A DNA stretch of 64,000 nucleotides from Ophiura sarsii (taxonomy: Eukaryota; Echinodermata; Ophiuroidea; Amphilepidida; Ophiuridae). The stretch lies in contig CM069449.1 of assembly GCA_035610835.1 (NCBI GenBank), forward strand, positions 40,531,098 to 40,595,097, given 5' to 3'. The notes under the pieces are model-generated. The model worked only from the letters and a program-made list of their open reading frames with translations. It made no database searches and was not told the origin of the DNA. Position numbers and translations under genes: made by a program. Shown here piece by piece: positions 44,945 to 58,615 of the stretch (position 1 is its first letter; each line of letters opens with the position of its first letter).

Positions 44945-47900
44945 TTACTCTGTGCCTTGTAGGCTTTTGCCAATCTTATGCCACATATTTTTACTTTGTC
45001 TCAAGATACTGATTCTCCATCTTAATTCGTATAGAAACCATTTAAATGCATCAACGTTTTTATTATCAGTGATCTTGATATGTCTTGATCTATACAGAGT
45101 GAACGACGCCAAACTAAGCATTCTATTTAGCATTACATTCAATACACTTTGATTATCTGGTTTATAACCAAGTACAATGATTTTTAACGATATCTCTAGA
45201 CATGGAATATTTTTAGAAATAATAAATCTTTTAAAATGAACCCAAAAGCATTTTGATAAAGGACAGGCAATAAATAAATGTAGATAATCATCTGACGTGT
45301 TGCACTCAAAACAATTAGGTGAGTTCGCCTTATTCCATTTATATAAGTTTGCTTTGGTAGCGATGATTCTATATAATAATTTTAATTGAACTCTGCCAAT
45401 TTTCTCTCTTTTTCAAGAATAGTTGTCATAGTCCAAATATCGTCCCATTTTGGTGACGTTGACAGTTCCTGTGTCCATCTGTTCTGAATTATTCGCACGA
45501 CTGTGAACTTTTTAACTACATGAACGTTAATATACCTTGATTGCCAATACATCATATTCACACGTTTTTTATTTACATATATACACGAGGTTCTTAAACG
45601 AGTACTTATTTCAATAGGCATATTGTTGGCGTTTAATAAAGCAAACCAATTCTTTGGAATTGATTTGAAAATAATAAATAGCTCTGCAATCCAGTTGTGC
45701 TTATATTTAAGCTTGTCAAGTATATATGTAGTGGAAAAGATACCATCATTATTTATAAGGTCATTGATATGATTATATTATATCACTATCAATCCAGTGT
45801 TTGAAATACAAGGTCTTGCCATTGTGCATCAGTTCATTTCCCCATATAATATGACTTTTGACCCTTAACGAGTCGTTGATTGGTAAGTTTCTATAATCAT
45901 TATCTAGATTATGCCATGCTTTTACCAAATCTGAATAAAATGTTGGTAGACCAATTAGCGATGGGGCATTCTTTGCCTCCACAAAATTCATATTTAAGAT
46001 TAAAAAGTTTGAACCATGAGCATTTAAATAACGTTTAAAAAGAAATTTCCATTTACTATCATCATCATACATATAACGTTTTAACCATATACATTTCAAA
46101 GCTATACACTGAGATTTAAAATCACACATTTTTATTCCTCCCATGTTGTGATTTCGAATTTTCTCCGGTTTTTTATTCCATAAGAAATTGAAAATAATTG
46201 AGTTCAATTCATTCGTGAAGTTTTCAGGAACGGGTAGACAAGACAATAAAAATGTTAAATTGGATATACCAAGACATTTTATAATAGTTGCTTTACCATA
46301 CAGCGTTAGCTTTCTTCGATACCATGAGTTCAAGATTCGAATTAGTCGATCTTTTTTCTCTTGTCAAATGCTCTTGTAACATTCTATCATATTGTGTCCA
46401 AAATAAACACCTAGAGACTTAACCTTTTCAGTTGGCCATTTTACAGAGTTATGTTTTACAAAGTGACCAAATGCTAAACCTTGAGTTTTTTCCACATTAA
46501 TTTTTGGTCCTGCAAAAAATCCAAATGTATTAATGATTTTCAACATGCTATCAAGAGATTCTTTCGTTGAGCAGAAAAGAGTTGTATCGTCAGCAAATTG
46601 GCTAATACGAGCTTCACATTTTTCTTTGTCATTCGCATCAATGACAATGATAGTTTTATCTTGTCTTATGTTCAAAGCTAAGACTTCGGAGACTACAACA
46701 AACAAGAGTGCAGATAACGGGCAGCCCTGACGCAAACCTCTGCTCAATCTAAAGAACTTTGATTTCCAACCAAGATTCAAAACAGAACTCTCAATATTAT
46801 TATACATTACTGTAATCCAATTGATAAACGATGGTCCAAAATTAAACTTATGTAATGTTTGTACTATAAAGTTCCATTCGACGGTGTCGAAAGCTTTTTC
46901 GAAATCTACAAACAAAATCGCAGCCGATTTGTTCTCATTTATACATAAATTAATAACATCATCAATTAATCTTATTATTTGTACCAGTATATCTACCTTT
47001 CATGCAACCAGTTTGATCTGTGAGTATGATTTTACTTATAACTTTCTTCAAACGATTTGCCAAAACCACTGACATGATTTTGTAGTCAGCGTTCAAAAGA
47101 CTTATTGGGCGCCAGTTTTTTAATTGCAGTTTGTCGCCCTTTTTGTAAATTAAACTGATAATTGCTCTTCTTTGAGTAGATGACATGTGAGACCTTTTTC
47201 GAAGCAGCAATTTAATGAGTTAACCACTAAGCTACTTATACAATTCCAGAACACCTTATAAAATTCTGCTGGAATACCATCACAACCTGGACTTTTACCC
47301 GGTCTTAGTTGATCTACTGCTTCTTTGCATTCAATATTCGTCAATAAACCTTCCCATTTACTTTGTTCCTCTTTGGATAAAATATCAGTAAATGTTGTAT
47401 TATTCAGATACCCTTTAATATTGTCACTATCAACATTAGCACTTGTATATAGATTTTTGTAAAACCTTTCTCCTTCCTTCATAATGTCTGATTGCTTATA
47501 GTAAGCAAGGAATTGTCAGGTAGTTTGAGTTTTGTGATATACTTTTTTATTGCGTGAAACTTTTCGAGCCCAAGAAAATACGCACTACTTTTTTCTCCTT
47601 CTTCATACCATCTTGTTCGAGATCTCACTATTTGCCCTTTTACTATATTTTCATACATCTTGTCAAGTATACCGTTTACTCTATCAATTTCATTTACAAC
47701 ACTTACATCGGGAGAGCGGATAGCATTTAGACCTTTTAAATAAGACACTAAATTCTTCTCAACCTGACGTTTTTGTTGCTGTTTTGTCACACAATATCTA
47801 ACCGAGAATTCTCTTATTTGGACCTTACAATATTCCCATAATAAGTGGTCATCATTTATAGATTCTACTTTTTCATTGACACCATGGATGATATCTTGTA

Positions 47901-48696
47901 TGCATGCATATGCAACATCATTTAAAACTGATGTATTTAATTTCCAATTACCTGGCCCTCTTTTCTCAGTATTGATTTGGAATTTCAAGGAAACAGCTTG
48001 GTGATCCGAGCGCACACTCGGTCTTATATCACATGAATTGACAACATCTACAAGATTTTAATTACAAGAATGAAATCGATTCTTGTTCTTACAAGTGGTG
48101 TTTTCTGCCTATATGTGTATTGTCTTTTTGATGGATTGAATGTCCTCCAAATATCTACAAGGTTACGTTTATTTATTTCTGCATTAAGATATTTTGCATC
48201 TTTATTGACACACATTATTCCACCTTCTTTGTCTTCTGCTTGATTCAAGCAGGTGTTAAAGTCACCACCAAGAACAAGGGCGTGATCATCTGGAACATGT
48301 TGATCAATTTTCTTAAACATTTTTGTGTAAAAGTTATACCTTTCTTTCATATTATTCGGAGCATATATATTCATAAGGGTAGTCTTTTGGTCATCAATAA
48401 CAGTGTTTATCATCAACATTCTACCATTTTCATCAGAGTGTGTGTCGTTTACTTTTATATTGGCGGAGGATTTAAGTAATATTGAGACACCTCTGGCATT
48501 TGATGCACCACATGAGTGATATGAAACACCATCAGGCCAATCGCATATATCATGATTTACAATGAGTTCATTTGTGAAATGTGTTTCTTGCATAAACAGT
48601 ACATTTCCATTTTTGATTGCAAAACCAATTGTAGATTTGCAGTCTTTTTGCACGGTCTTTGAGACCGTTAACAATAAGAGTTATAACATGTATCAT
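44945..48696 (-). pseudogene. L1/Tx1-like non-LTR retrotransposon ORF2, frameshifted
   Basis: The minus strand spells a full ORF2 in several frames. The likely start is 48,696 (MIHVITLIVNGLKDRAK). Order: APE endonuclease (MQETHF, GRMLMIN, NIYAPN, VLGGDFNTC), RT (RPGKSPGCDGIPAEFYK, KNWRPISLLNADYK, FVDFEKAFDTVEWNFI, SRGLRQGCPLSALLF, the active site FADDTTLF near 46,590), then the C-terminal part with CFECN..HLFIACPLSK, the zinc-binding motif of this group near 45,270-45,320. At least five frame changes (about 48,610; 48,050; 47,480; 46,940; 46,350) and later stops disable it. The L1-group FADD box and zinc motif favour L1/Tx1 over CR1. Confidence 0.9.
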
Positions 48697-48767
48697 GAGT
48701 AATAAGATAAGTGAGGACAATTATTACTATATAATAGATATTATACTGTTCATTCATTGTTCGGTTG

Positions 48768-49200
48768 TTTATTTCCTTGTGTCAAACTCACTGCTGTCTG
48801 TATCATAATCATAGGATGCGTTTCTGTTTGCCGAGTTCTCGCGTTGGCGTTTTCTGTCTGATGTGCGATTTGATTTTTTGCCCGACCTGAGCTTACGGCG
48901 ATTGTTTTTTGTTGGTTTGCGTGATTTTGAAGTTGCGCGATTTTCGTCGACTGTATCATCAACTGGGTCATTTACGATGGCAGGACGTTCATCTGCATCT
49001 GATTTACACTGTGCTTTTTACCGTGCGCTATCGTCGACTGTATTACTATCACTGGCAATAGCAGGGTTTTCATCCCCATCTGACCACACTGAGCGCGTGT
49101 CCTCCGGAGGTTTTGTTGACGGTGCTTTGTGTTGAGTACCAGTTGTTGATGTGTTGGATTCGGCTGAGCGAGTTTCATCATTCAGTGTACTACTCTGCGT
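48768..49200 (-). pseudogene. probable ORF1 C-terminal part of the Tx1-like element
   Basis: Directly upstream of ORF2 on the same strand, one frame reads through acidic and Ser/Thr-rich sequence (STQSSTLNDETRSAES), one stop near 49,019, then a basic stretch (SKSRKPTKNNRRKLRSGKK) and DYDTDSSEFDTRK before its stop. Position and charge suit the nucleic-acid-binding ORF1 tail, but there is no zinc knuckle or other firm motif. Confidence 0.4.
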
Positions 49201-50280
49201 TGATTAATATCGATACGTTGTTGATCTGCGATATATAAAATTGATTATCCTCACATTGTGCACTCCCTCCCTGGCAGTGAACTTGCCATTTATGGTAGGC
49301 ATGACCTTACACTATTTATACCTACCTTGATTCAGGTATAAATAGTTATCATCTGGTTTTTTAATTAGGACTGTTTTTTACCAATTTTCGAAATTTGCTT
49401 TAAACTTGTATAATATTCGGCCGATTTAAATTACCTAAACTGAGATATTGTACTAAATACTTCAGTTCATTTAGTGATATGACCAGATTTTGCATCCTTT
49501 GAGTGCATAATGTGAGTAAAAGACTGAGAATTTAGATATGGGTATTTAAGAAATGGAATAGCTTGTAATTTCTAAATGCAGCAATATTTGTCAATCAAAT
49601 TGGTTATACATGTTATATATCGATTACCGATCACTCTTATGATGGGGAAAAATTATCGGACATTGCTCCTTTGCATATTAATGACTTGAATATATAATTA
49701 GCTTATATGCATATTTAATGAGCTTCTGAAACTAAATTATAGTTTAAAAGATTGGGTATCATACAGTTAGCCAGTATACCAAGTTTGATTGCAACACACC
49801 ATTCACATCTGGATTTATAACATTTACGCATATTAATTAGCTGGACTTATTCATTTTTTGATTGCGGTCAGTGAAACTGGTCAAAATGACCAATTTCTCT
49901 AGGTTATTTTAGCTTAATGCAATATAATTTTACCATATTTTTTTTTAATTTAACATGGTATATAGATATTCAATTGTTAAGAAATATGTGTAAATGGTGT
50001 TTTGAATGTTACATTATTAACAAACTCAGCTCTCTAAATCCTGGAAAATTCTATTTTTGGCATTGTTACTGTTTTTGGCAGGTTTTCGGCCATTTTTGGA
50101 GTATTTCAAAACACCGTAACACAAGAACGCATTGACCGATTGTCATAATTACTTTGGAAAATAAATCTTTCATTTGACACCAATTTTGTACATGTCTCAT
50201 TTATTTGAATGGTATGTGTGCTATGCCTATTATAAGAGCTACGACACACATGATCGTCAACCCCGGCTGGAAAGTCATGT
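49201..50280. other. no gene seen
   Basis: Anonymous AT-rich DNA. TATTTATACCT/AGGTATAAATA near 49,313-49,345 forms a small hairpin. Confidence 0.4.
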
Positions 50281-50404
50281 GGGTATTTTCACTACTGCAT
50301 ATATACCGGGTGGTTTAAAAAAAGTTGACCCAAGTTCAAGGTAATTTTCCAAATTAACAAATGAACCGAGGTCAAATGAACCGACAGTGCCAATCTCAAC
50401 CTCA

Positions 50405-50475
50405 ATGGGGGGGGGGGGGGGGGGGGAGGGGCGATCTCCCCCTCGCCCCCCCCCCTCTCTGGCGACGCCACTGCG
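50405..50475. repeat. G/C tracts next to a hAT-like end
   Basis: About 19 G in a row, then C-rich sequence and GGCGACGCCACTG, which on the minus strand (CAGTGGCGTCGCCAG) resembles a common hAT MITE end. The other end was not found. Confidence 0.5.
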
Positions 50476-50539
50476 CATGAGTATATTTGCGGAGAGAAAG
50501 TCAGTTTGGGCAAACTTATTAAGTTTTTATCAAAACAGT

Positions 50540-50570
50540 CTGTTATATAAATAATAATAATAATAATATT
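50540..50570. repeat. (ATA)n microsatellite
   Basis: AATAATAATAAT run. Confidence 0.85.
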
Positions 50571-51074
50571 GAATGTCTTATTTTCGGGTGACACAAGAAT
50601 ATATTGCACTCGCTATAAAAACATATTCTTGAATCACCCTCAAAGCCATTCAATATTATATATAAGTTTATGTTTCAAAGAAATACCCCGCCAATCTTTC
50701 TCTGAGCAAGCGCTAAATGATTACTACATTTTTAGTTGCAGTTTGTAAAGATCAACAATTGTGGTCTGTCAACGAGCGATATGGCACCGGTTGGGTGGCA
50801 TCAAATGGCACGCTATGTGTGCAATTCGTGTCGAAAAACAATTGGGGCAGCCAGTTACACTCACAGAGTAATATATAGATGGTGAAACTATTTTGTTTGT
50901 GCCTTTACTTTTAGGGGTAAATGACATGGGCCACATGCGCATGTTTGTTTATGTCAAATGTAACCTGTATAGAAATATAAAAAAGTATAAATACTTTAAG
51001 TTGACTATGATACAATTTCTATTAGAACTCTATTCTAGATTAACGTTTATTTTTATCCTCATCTTGTTTGACAG

Positions 51075-51107
51075 AAAATGATGAGCCGAGTCCGCCAATA
51101 AATAAGG
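51075..51107 (+). CDS. candidate 33-nt mini-exon
   Basis: A pyrimidine-rich stretch ending CTTGTTTGACAG precedes the exon and AAGG/GTAAGTC, a strong donor, follows. Of three frames only one is open: two bases complete a codon, then NDEPSPPINK, then one base is left, so the exon is phase 1-1. Joined to the exon at 60,777, the split codon is GGG (Gly) and the frame stays open. Length and phase equal those of the candidates at 12,805, 14,251 and 18,382. No domain can be assigned to 11 residues. Chance pairs of splice-like sites do occur in 64 kb, so confidence is limited. Confidence 0.42.
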
Positions 51108-51186
51108 GTAAGTCTTATTTGTTTTATTTCATATATTTGTCAATGTATTATTTTAATTTTATGAGCAAGATGAGTGATACTAACAT

Positions 51187-51229
<43 letters not shown>

Positions 51230-52225
51230 TGATTTACAGTCACATTTTTCATTGTTGTATTTCAGATCAGAACTTTTCAATCAAGATATGTATGTTATAT
51301 ACCAAAATGTAGGGTATGACCCTATTTTCGAAAAGCGTGTATTATTTTGTGCTGGTCGCGATGGTCACCATACAGCGCCTCTGATTGGCTGAACAGCAAA
51401 ACGACCATAACTTAAAAACTAATTGTTGCATGATAACCTTCTTCAGGGTATTGTTACATAGGGTCGATACGCACAAAACCATGAAGCCGGATTTTTTCGC
51501 GGTTAGGAAGCGTCCAATCAGTGTATTTGATAGCATTATTTAAAAACACAGCGTCGTTGCAGTAAAAAACTCGTCATGGTTTTGTCATTTTCTTCAAACT
51601 TGTCAAAAGCCCATTGCAGTTTTTGAGTATTATTATTACTATTAGTGAAAAAATAATAGATTGACATTTGAGATGAAAATGGCTGGTTAGATATTGAAAA
51701 GCCTGCATTAGGACTCATTTTGAGTCCATATTAGTCAAAAAGCATAATTATTAGTTTTATGGATTTTGAAAGGAAAATGGCTTACATGTAGCCGATTGAT
51801 GACAAATATATAGAAAAACATAAGAAATATAAAACATTTAATAATTTTATAAATATTGATGCGCAATGATTTATTTGATATTATGATTAAAAAAATAAAT
51901 CAAACGTTACTGTTTTAAAGTTGTTTAATGGCGCACAACACTAACATTTAACAATTCAAACAATGTTGTGTCAGCATACAAATAGAGAGGATCCCCATCT
52001 GTACAGGTAGGTGACGGGCAGGTGCGATAGCCAGCAACCCTACCTGTCCACAGTGAGGGGCGTGTCTGAACGAATGGACACGTGTTCAGGGATTGTATGT
52101 TGATAATGTTAATCCAACAAGTCCATTGGGCTGCCCGACTCATCAATGCTTATGAGTCTAATTTCAAGTTCAGGTAAAAAGCAGTGGCGCTAAGGCGTGT
52201 TATAAATCACATCCATTCGCAGAAG
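51108..52225. other. no gene seen; long G tract
   Basis: About 40 G in a row at 51,187-51,226. If the flanking mini-exon is real this is intron. Otherwise anonymous. Confidence 0.45.
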
Positions 52226-52229
52226 TTAA

Positions 52230-53862
52230 TGCAGATCCATAACATCGAAGATGTTTATTCGCAGCTGACCAAGTTGACCCGTACACTACCAGTACCAGGA
52301 AGATCAAAGTAGACCCTACTGTCAAGCCAGTGGCCCATCCACCCAGAAAGCTACCACACGCTCTTCACGAAAGGTTATGCAAAAAGCTTTTAAGAAATGG
52401 AGGACTTTGGGACAGATCATCAAGGTAAATGAACCAACCGATTGGGTCAACTCAACTCAATGGTCACCGTAGTTAAAGGAGACAAAGTACACATATGCCT
52501 GGATCCGAATAACCTCAATGAAGCGGCAAAGAGAACATTATCATATTTGGGCAAGGTACTTAGTCTCAATTGCCTCGTGGTTCGGAAGTCACGTAGAAAT
52601 TGTGGTCCCGTGTATCGGAAGAGCAAAAATCCGAGCACGTTAAAAGGTCACAAATTCCTTCGTAAAGAGAATCATCCCGGGTCCGTGGCTGTACACACAT
52701 TGTCCCAAGGAAACTGGAGCCTTGGCGTTAATATCCTGACTTATGGATTCTGCCAAGTATTGATGTAGATGTAGATGCATGCTTCTAAGACTGCATCCAT
52801 ATGACCTTGAAGTACAGTACAAGAAAGGCACTGATATTCTACTCGGAGACACGCTGAGTCGAGCAAATGTTCCAGAATGAACCAGATATGGACCACATCA
52901 TTGTCAACACGCGTACACGTTACCAAGACATTCAGCATACACTGCCAATAAGCTGAATGAGCTACACAGCGTAATAATAAAAGGATGGTCGGACACCAGA
53001 GACAAGGTACCGCGTGTTTTCCGATAATATTGGACGCACAGAGATGAGCTAACGGTATCTCACGGCATTATTTACAAAGGAATGCGTATCGTGATACCAC
53101 CAAGTCTGATGAACCAAATGTTGACTCCGGTACATGAATCTCATTTGGGAATCGTCAAGTGCAAAGAAAGAGCAAGAGACTCCTTGTTTTCGACTAGGAT
53201 GAGTCAACAGATCGAGAACCTGGCCTAAGACTTCTCCAGAATAGGTAACCTAGCGAGACCATGAAGGCCACTTCAACACCTGATCTTCCATGGGCTGAAG
53301 TTGCATCTGTGGCTGTTGAAAAGGTGTAAAGACAAACATCTAGATCTTCTAGACTACCGTCCTACATATTTAACTGGGCTGAACTTTTCCCCTGCTCAGC
53401 TACTGATGAGAGGAAGACCGCAAAACAAACTACCAACCTCCAGAAAACTACTTCAGCCTGTCTGCTACAGTAAGAGAGCATAAACAGCTCCCCACGATCT
53501 TATATCGTTGAATCGCGAGGCAGGAAATATCGCAGAAACCGAAAGGATTTGCAACAATCCACACGCAAAGCGAACAAAGAAACAAGATCTGCTCCGCCAA
53601 TACCAGATCTTCAACCGATCCCACCAGCTCCAGAGAACCCAACAAGAACTTTTAAGACAATATCCCGATCCAGTAAAGACAGAAACCCACCTGCAGCTAC
53701 ACCAAAACCACGGAACAGTTCATCAGAGAAGCAGAGACAAGATAAGAGCGCCACGCAGCATTCTACAAACAAGAACAACGAACCACCAACACCGCCCACC
53801 CGTGATTACGTCACACACAGTGGACGCCACAGCAAGCCACATGTTTTGGTGGATCTGTGATT
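52230..53862 (+). pseudogene. Ty3/Gypsy-like pol relic
   Basis: In shifting frames the plus strand reads KPVAHPPRKLPHALHE and WVNSMVTVVKGDKVHICLDP (start of Gypsy RT), then directly the RNase H end (LRLHPYDLEVQYKKGTDILLGD) and integrase N-terminus (RDELTVSHGIIYKGMRIVIP, ESHLGIVKCKERARD), then the integrase C-terminal region (LDYRPTYLTGLNFSPAQLLM) and a Pro-rich tail ending RDYVTHSGRHSKPHVLVDL. The central RT including its catalytic box, the protease and gag are missing, so it is internally deleted. Many stops. LTRs were not recognised on either side. Confidence 0.85.
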
Positions 53863-54900
53863 GACAAACTTAGGTACATTTAGTAGATTGTCAAATAAAC
53901 TGTTAATATTTGTTTTGTTTTGTTTTAAAGTTTTCGGAATCGTTTTCGGTGAAAGTTTACTAAAACCAGAATCTCCTAAACTTAGAGTCAAGTGTATGAC
54001 TGTGCTCTGCTTGAACTCCATCTAGGTGGTGTGTATCCTACATTAATACAAATTCCTTTACAAAGGAAAGAGGGCGTTCAAATGGAAATAATAAAATATA
54101 GTTTAACATTTGACGTAATAGTCGAGAAGTCTGTAGTTGCAGGGTGGTGAGGAACGGGTGTAGTTGATTGAAATACTGTGAGAGTTTGAAAGAAATGTTG
54201 ATGGGAATGAAATCATTGCAAGAGAATTTCATTTCAAATACAGATTTATATATGTATGAAGCAATCATAGTGTCATTGGAGTGGAACTTTATTTACTTAC
54301 AAATAATATTATTATAATTATAATTTGGTCCGAAGCGCAGAGACCTCAGAGCATAGATAAAGTATCTACTACACAGATGAAGATGATGAGGCAAAGCTAT
54401 ATTATGCAACATGGTGTCTTTTTTCTTCTGAATAGTCATTTTCAAAGAGAACTACTGTCCCATTAGGAGTGCTCATTTGCAGTAAAATGGATTAACAAAA
54501 GTTGGAGATGTAGGTTTTGCTAACATGTTTAATGTTTTGATGATAATGTTTGCATGAACATTGTGTTTGTTAACAGTGATGTTTTTAAAATGGTGAATCT
54601 CGAACTATTCATGGGTTTGATAGTGGGATTCATGGTGACTTTTGATTTGTATTGCAACTTCTCTAATATAAGTTATTGTAATATAGTGAATTGAAGTGAT
54701 TGTTTAGCGCAAACGTTGCAGGAGAAATTTAATGTTGGTGTAGCTTGTCTTTATGGAAAGCTCGAGGAGGGCAATTTTAAATTTCAAACATTGATGCCTG
54801 CATTAGGATTCTGTTGACAGGTACTAACATTTTTGTAGATTCAATAGCCATAAACGAATAAAGATGAATGTTTGTACATTCTCTGAAGACGAAAATGCTG
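53863..54900. other. no gene seen
   Basis: Anonymous DNA; (TTTTG)n near 53,910 and AT repeats near 54,302. Confidence 0.4.
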
Positions 54901-54904
54901 CTCC

Positions 54905-55069
54905 AATCAAGTTCCTGATGGTAGCCTGGGGAAAATTGTTCCATTCTTCCTGTAGTGCTGCAATAAGTGTTTGTCTATTGACAGGTGAATTGTCTCTTCT
55001 TGATACACGTCGTCCAAGCTCATCACAGAGATGTTCGATTGGGGAGAGGTCTGCCGAGGCACAGCTTGT
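54905..55069 (-). pseudogene. Tc1-like transposase C-terminal fragment
   Basis: The minus strand reads ADLSPIEHLCDELGRRVSRR followed by LIAALQEEWNNFPQATIRNL, the end of a Tc1-type DDE transposase (SPDLSPIEHLWDELGRRV ... EEWNNIPQ). The catalytic acids before this motif and the DNA-binding half are not found. A lone fragment. Confidence 0.85.
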
Positions 55070-55111
55070 CTGCAAGCTGGAGGTGGACATACCCGTTATT
55101 AATGACTTCAT

Positions 55112-55635
55112 TGTTTGTTTGGATATGAGTTTGTTTTGAATCTATGAAATGTTTTTAACTTTATGTTGCTGAAATTGTTTGCTGTGACCTGTGATGCAAG
55201 ACGTTGTCTGGGTCAGTGCAGATTTCTCTTGTGTAATTGAGGCAAACAATTGGTTATTGACTGCCATTTGAAGTAATACATTGCAGTAATATTGTTTCCA
55301 AATTTGGTACATTTTCATGCACAGAATTTGATTTGGTGATCTGTTAAAATGTTATAAGTTTCTTTTTTGGCTCAGAGTGTATAATAAGCTATGAACTTTT
55401 TTATTATCAAATGAATGAATGAATACAGTAGCTGTAATTCATAACTACAATGTTTCCTTCGGAAAAAATAGTGAATTAATAATGTCGCAACATTAAGCCT
55501 CCGTTTCTCTATGCTTCACTGCGTTCTAAAATTTGTTCCCGGTTTCAAATTTACTTCACAAGTTGATCTTCGACATGAATACTGAGCGGACAAAGAAGGG
55601 TACCAGCATAAAAAGGTCACCGCGCATTAGCATCA
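55112..55635. other. no gene seen
   Basis: Anonymous DNA between the transposase scrap and the 3-kb repeat. Confidence 0.4.
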
Positions 55636-58615
55636 CATCAAGGAGTATATATAATAGGAGGGGACACTTAGCTCATTTGCATATTTGCTCATTAATAAGA
55701 TTAACCCCGTGAACCCAGTCAAAGGTCGCAGATAACTCCTCTGGAGAGTCGAAGGGACTTTTCTATTGTTCTCTAACGACAGCGTTCGGACAGCGCATGA
55801 AGTTTCTTGTACAGAGTTGGCGATGAGCGATTGAGAAGTATAACAAAAGCATACATAAACAGATCGTAACATGAATAATGCAATGCAACACGTCACACAA
55901 CGTTCAGTCGAGCGACCGTATAAACAGTATACAAGATGCCATTTATTGTGTTCGAAATGTCAACGTTTTTACCATTCTTTCCAAAATAAGGAGTATAATC
56001 ACATTACAAACACATTTTGTGCGAGAGTAACATATAAATATGGTTTAAAATGTCAAAAATAGCACGATAAAAATCCGTTCGTTAATATAAATAAAATAAT
56101 CAATGGTTAAATAATAATTAACCATTTGATCTCTGTGGCGTGCATACGTTGGTCATATCGTTTGCAATCGGCAATCACGGGTTCGAATCTCCGTGTATTC
56201 GTTGTTGTTTTCTATTTATTTATTTTTTATTTTTTTTAAACTTGATTGTCGATGTATGTAACATCATTTTTATGTCAATTTTTATAATTTATAAAGGCTT
56301 TCATAGTTTTTTTCTATTCTTTTTTAAATCTATTTTTCTATCTAACTTTATAATCTAAACAATTAAAATGCGTAAACAATATATTATTGCTCGATAAATA
56401 AGTGATTGAAGTTGAGTTCACTTTGATAATGATAGCAACACTTGTTGTAAAACCATTTTACCAGTGTGCCCAACCATTTCTCATTTGCACACTTTGTTTA
56501 TACATTCAGAGATGTCATTTTTATAGCTTGTTATAGCCAGGCTAATATACAACTGTAAGCTATTTGGATACACGAAGCAAACTTGAACACATTTCCAAAA
56601 CAGACCATAGCCAATCGTACAACATGAGAAATGAGACCGTTACCAATGTTAAATCTACCATGATTACCATTTTTTTTAAAAATCTGTACAACCGATGAAT
56701 TTCTGGAAATCTTTGGTACAACTTCATTTCAGGAAAGTTAGTTATTGTACCAAATTTAGCTAGCTTTAATAAACGAATTGGGAGACGCAATATTCATGTC
56801 GAAATATATGTGGAAAGGCAATCAGACAACTATTGATAGACGCGATCAAGTATTGTACCTTTGAAATGTGATTAGAGGTAATCCACGTATCGGCCATTGG
56901 AGAGCTAGAGTTGGTTCAGAATTTAAAAAGACCATCACCACATATATCTTACTCTGTGAAACACACATGTTGATGGATACTCGTTTGAAAATAACCCGCC
57001 AATGTATAATAGCCCGTCATCATTATGTTAACAGAGTAACGCTTGTATTCAAATGGTTGGCTTGTTGAAGGTCGTACATTGACTTGATCTGAACAACGAA
57101 TAATATGGGAGCGAAAACCTTTTGTTACGGGCACGCATGAGTAAAGTGGATTCCCTCTTTTATGAACCAAAATTGTAATTTCAGTGCCAAAGATCTTGAA
57201 AAAGGTTACAGGGGACATTCTCGCTTCAACGATGCTCCTATGCGTAGGTCAACTGAAAGCCCGGTCCGATGGTAGACTCCGGCGCCACTTGGCCAATGCG
57301 TGGAACAAAAAACAGCACCAAGTGATGTTTTATCTTAGGAGATAAAAAAATATGTACACATTTTCTCATAATACTTTATGCTGATACGCTTCCAATCCCC
57401 GTTCCAATCATTAGATGGTTTTAGCATATGCACGGCGCAAAGTGCACGGCGTGTCATTTAGGCCTACAGACCGGGCGGGCTAGAGAAGTGCTCAGAACCG
57501 GGACAATTAACAATACACTCAACTTTAAAAAAATGAAACACCGGATTATACTGTCGCCCTGTTACGGTCATATAGTCGGCCCCCGGGTTCCACCGTCACT
57601 CTGTTGCAAGTAAGTGTAAATTCGTCACAACATCTGGGCACTACCGTATGGTTTTATTGACTGTACATCATGCCTTTTGTCGGTACAACTCGGACTTATA
57701 CTGTCTGATAAGTCCACCCCCTCCCTATGGCCCTGTTTAAAGCTGGCTACGCCACTGATTCGCGCATGTTGGATGTGCCGGCCCGCCGCGCCAGTGGTCC
57801 GCATTGCGGCGTTATTGGTCACTCTCGATCATAGTTCGGCGTGGCCCCTCGCTACCCGGCTCCTCACGGCGGCATTATTATCACATCAAACTAATTTAGT
57901 GTTATCATCAATCAATGCATTGTCGGCTGCTTTAGTCAAAATTAAATATTATATACCAAGGGATTCACTGGATATACCCACTTTGCCTATCTGTGATATA
58001 CCATTGAACTGAACCGTCAAAGAAAGACACGCGCATGAACCTTTTCCGTGAACTTTTCCTGATTTAGTTTTTCCACCCCAAACTGGCCGGAGCCCGGGGG
58101 TTAGATCTACGGTTGATTAGCGCATTACAAGAAGTTGTGTCACTTGCATGCAGCACATACACATTAGGAATTTGTCCACAATTTTGATGGACAAATCCAA
58201 AGCGATCGGACGCATGCGTAGACAAAAAATGGTGTCCCTTGACTCTCCAGAGGGCCTTTTCGATATTCAGACGATGGCGGACATAGGTTCGTGTGACGAA
58301 TATTCTTGGTGAAATTCGATGTGGGAATGCTCGAACTGTAGGGAACGATGATATTTCTGATTTCAACAGCGCCAGGGCATCGTTAAGGTACCGTTTGATT
58401 ACCACTCAGGTCGTGTTAGAGAATGAAATTAGGTAAAACACTCCGACATAACATTGAAATCAACGGAGATTCAAAGATTACGGCCGTTCGTGTCCACTAT
58501 GGTCTGGTACTTTTCATTTTCGACTTTACAAATGACGTATATTCATTGATATGATTATTAATTGTATATATTCATGTACGTCGATGCTTTCGGCGATTTG
58601 AACAATAGAGTGTCA
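55636..58615 (-). mobile_element. ~3.0-kb anonymous repeat, copy 2 (inverted)
   Basis: The reverse complement of 6,988-10,087, from AAGGAGTATATATAATAGGA to TTTGAACAATAGAGTGTCAG. It lacks the palindrome segment of copy 1 and has its own ~50-bp insertion near 57,290-57,340. See copy 1. Confidence 0.75.
56133..56203 (+). other. tRNA-like module in 3-kb repeat, copy 2
   Basis: GGCGTGCATACGTTGG and GGGTTCGAATCTCC as in copy 1, with small differences between the boxes. No acceptor stem. Confidence 0.6.
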
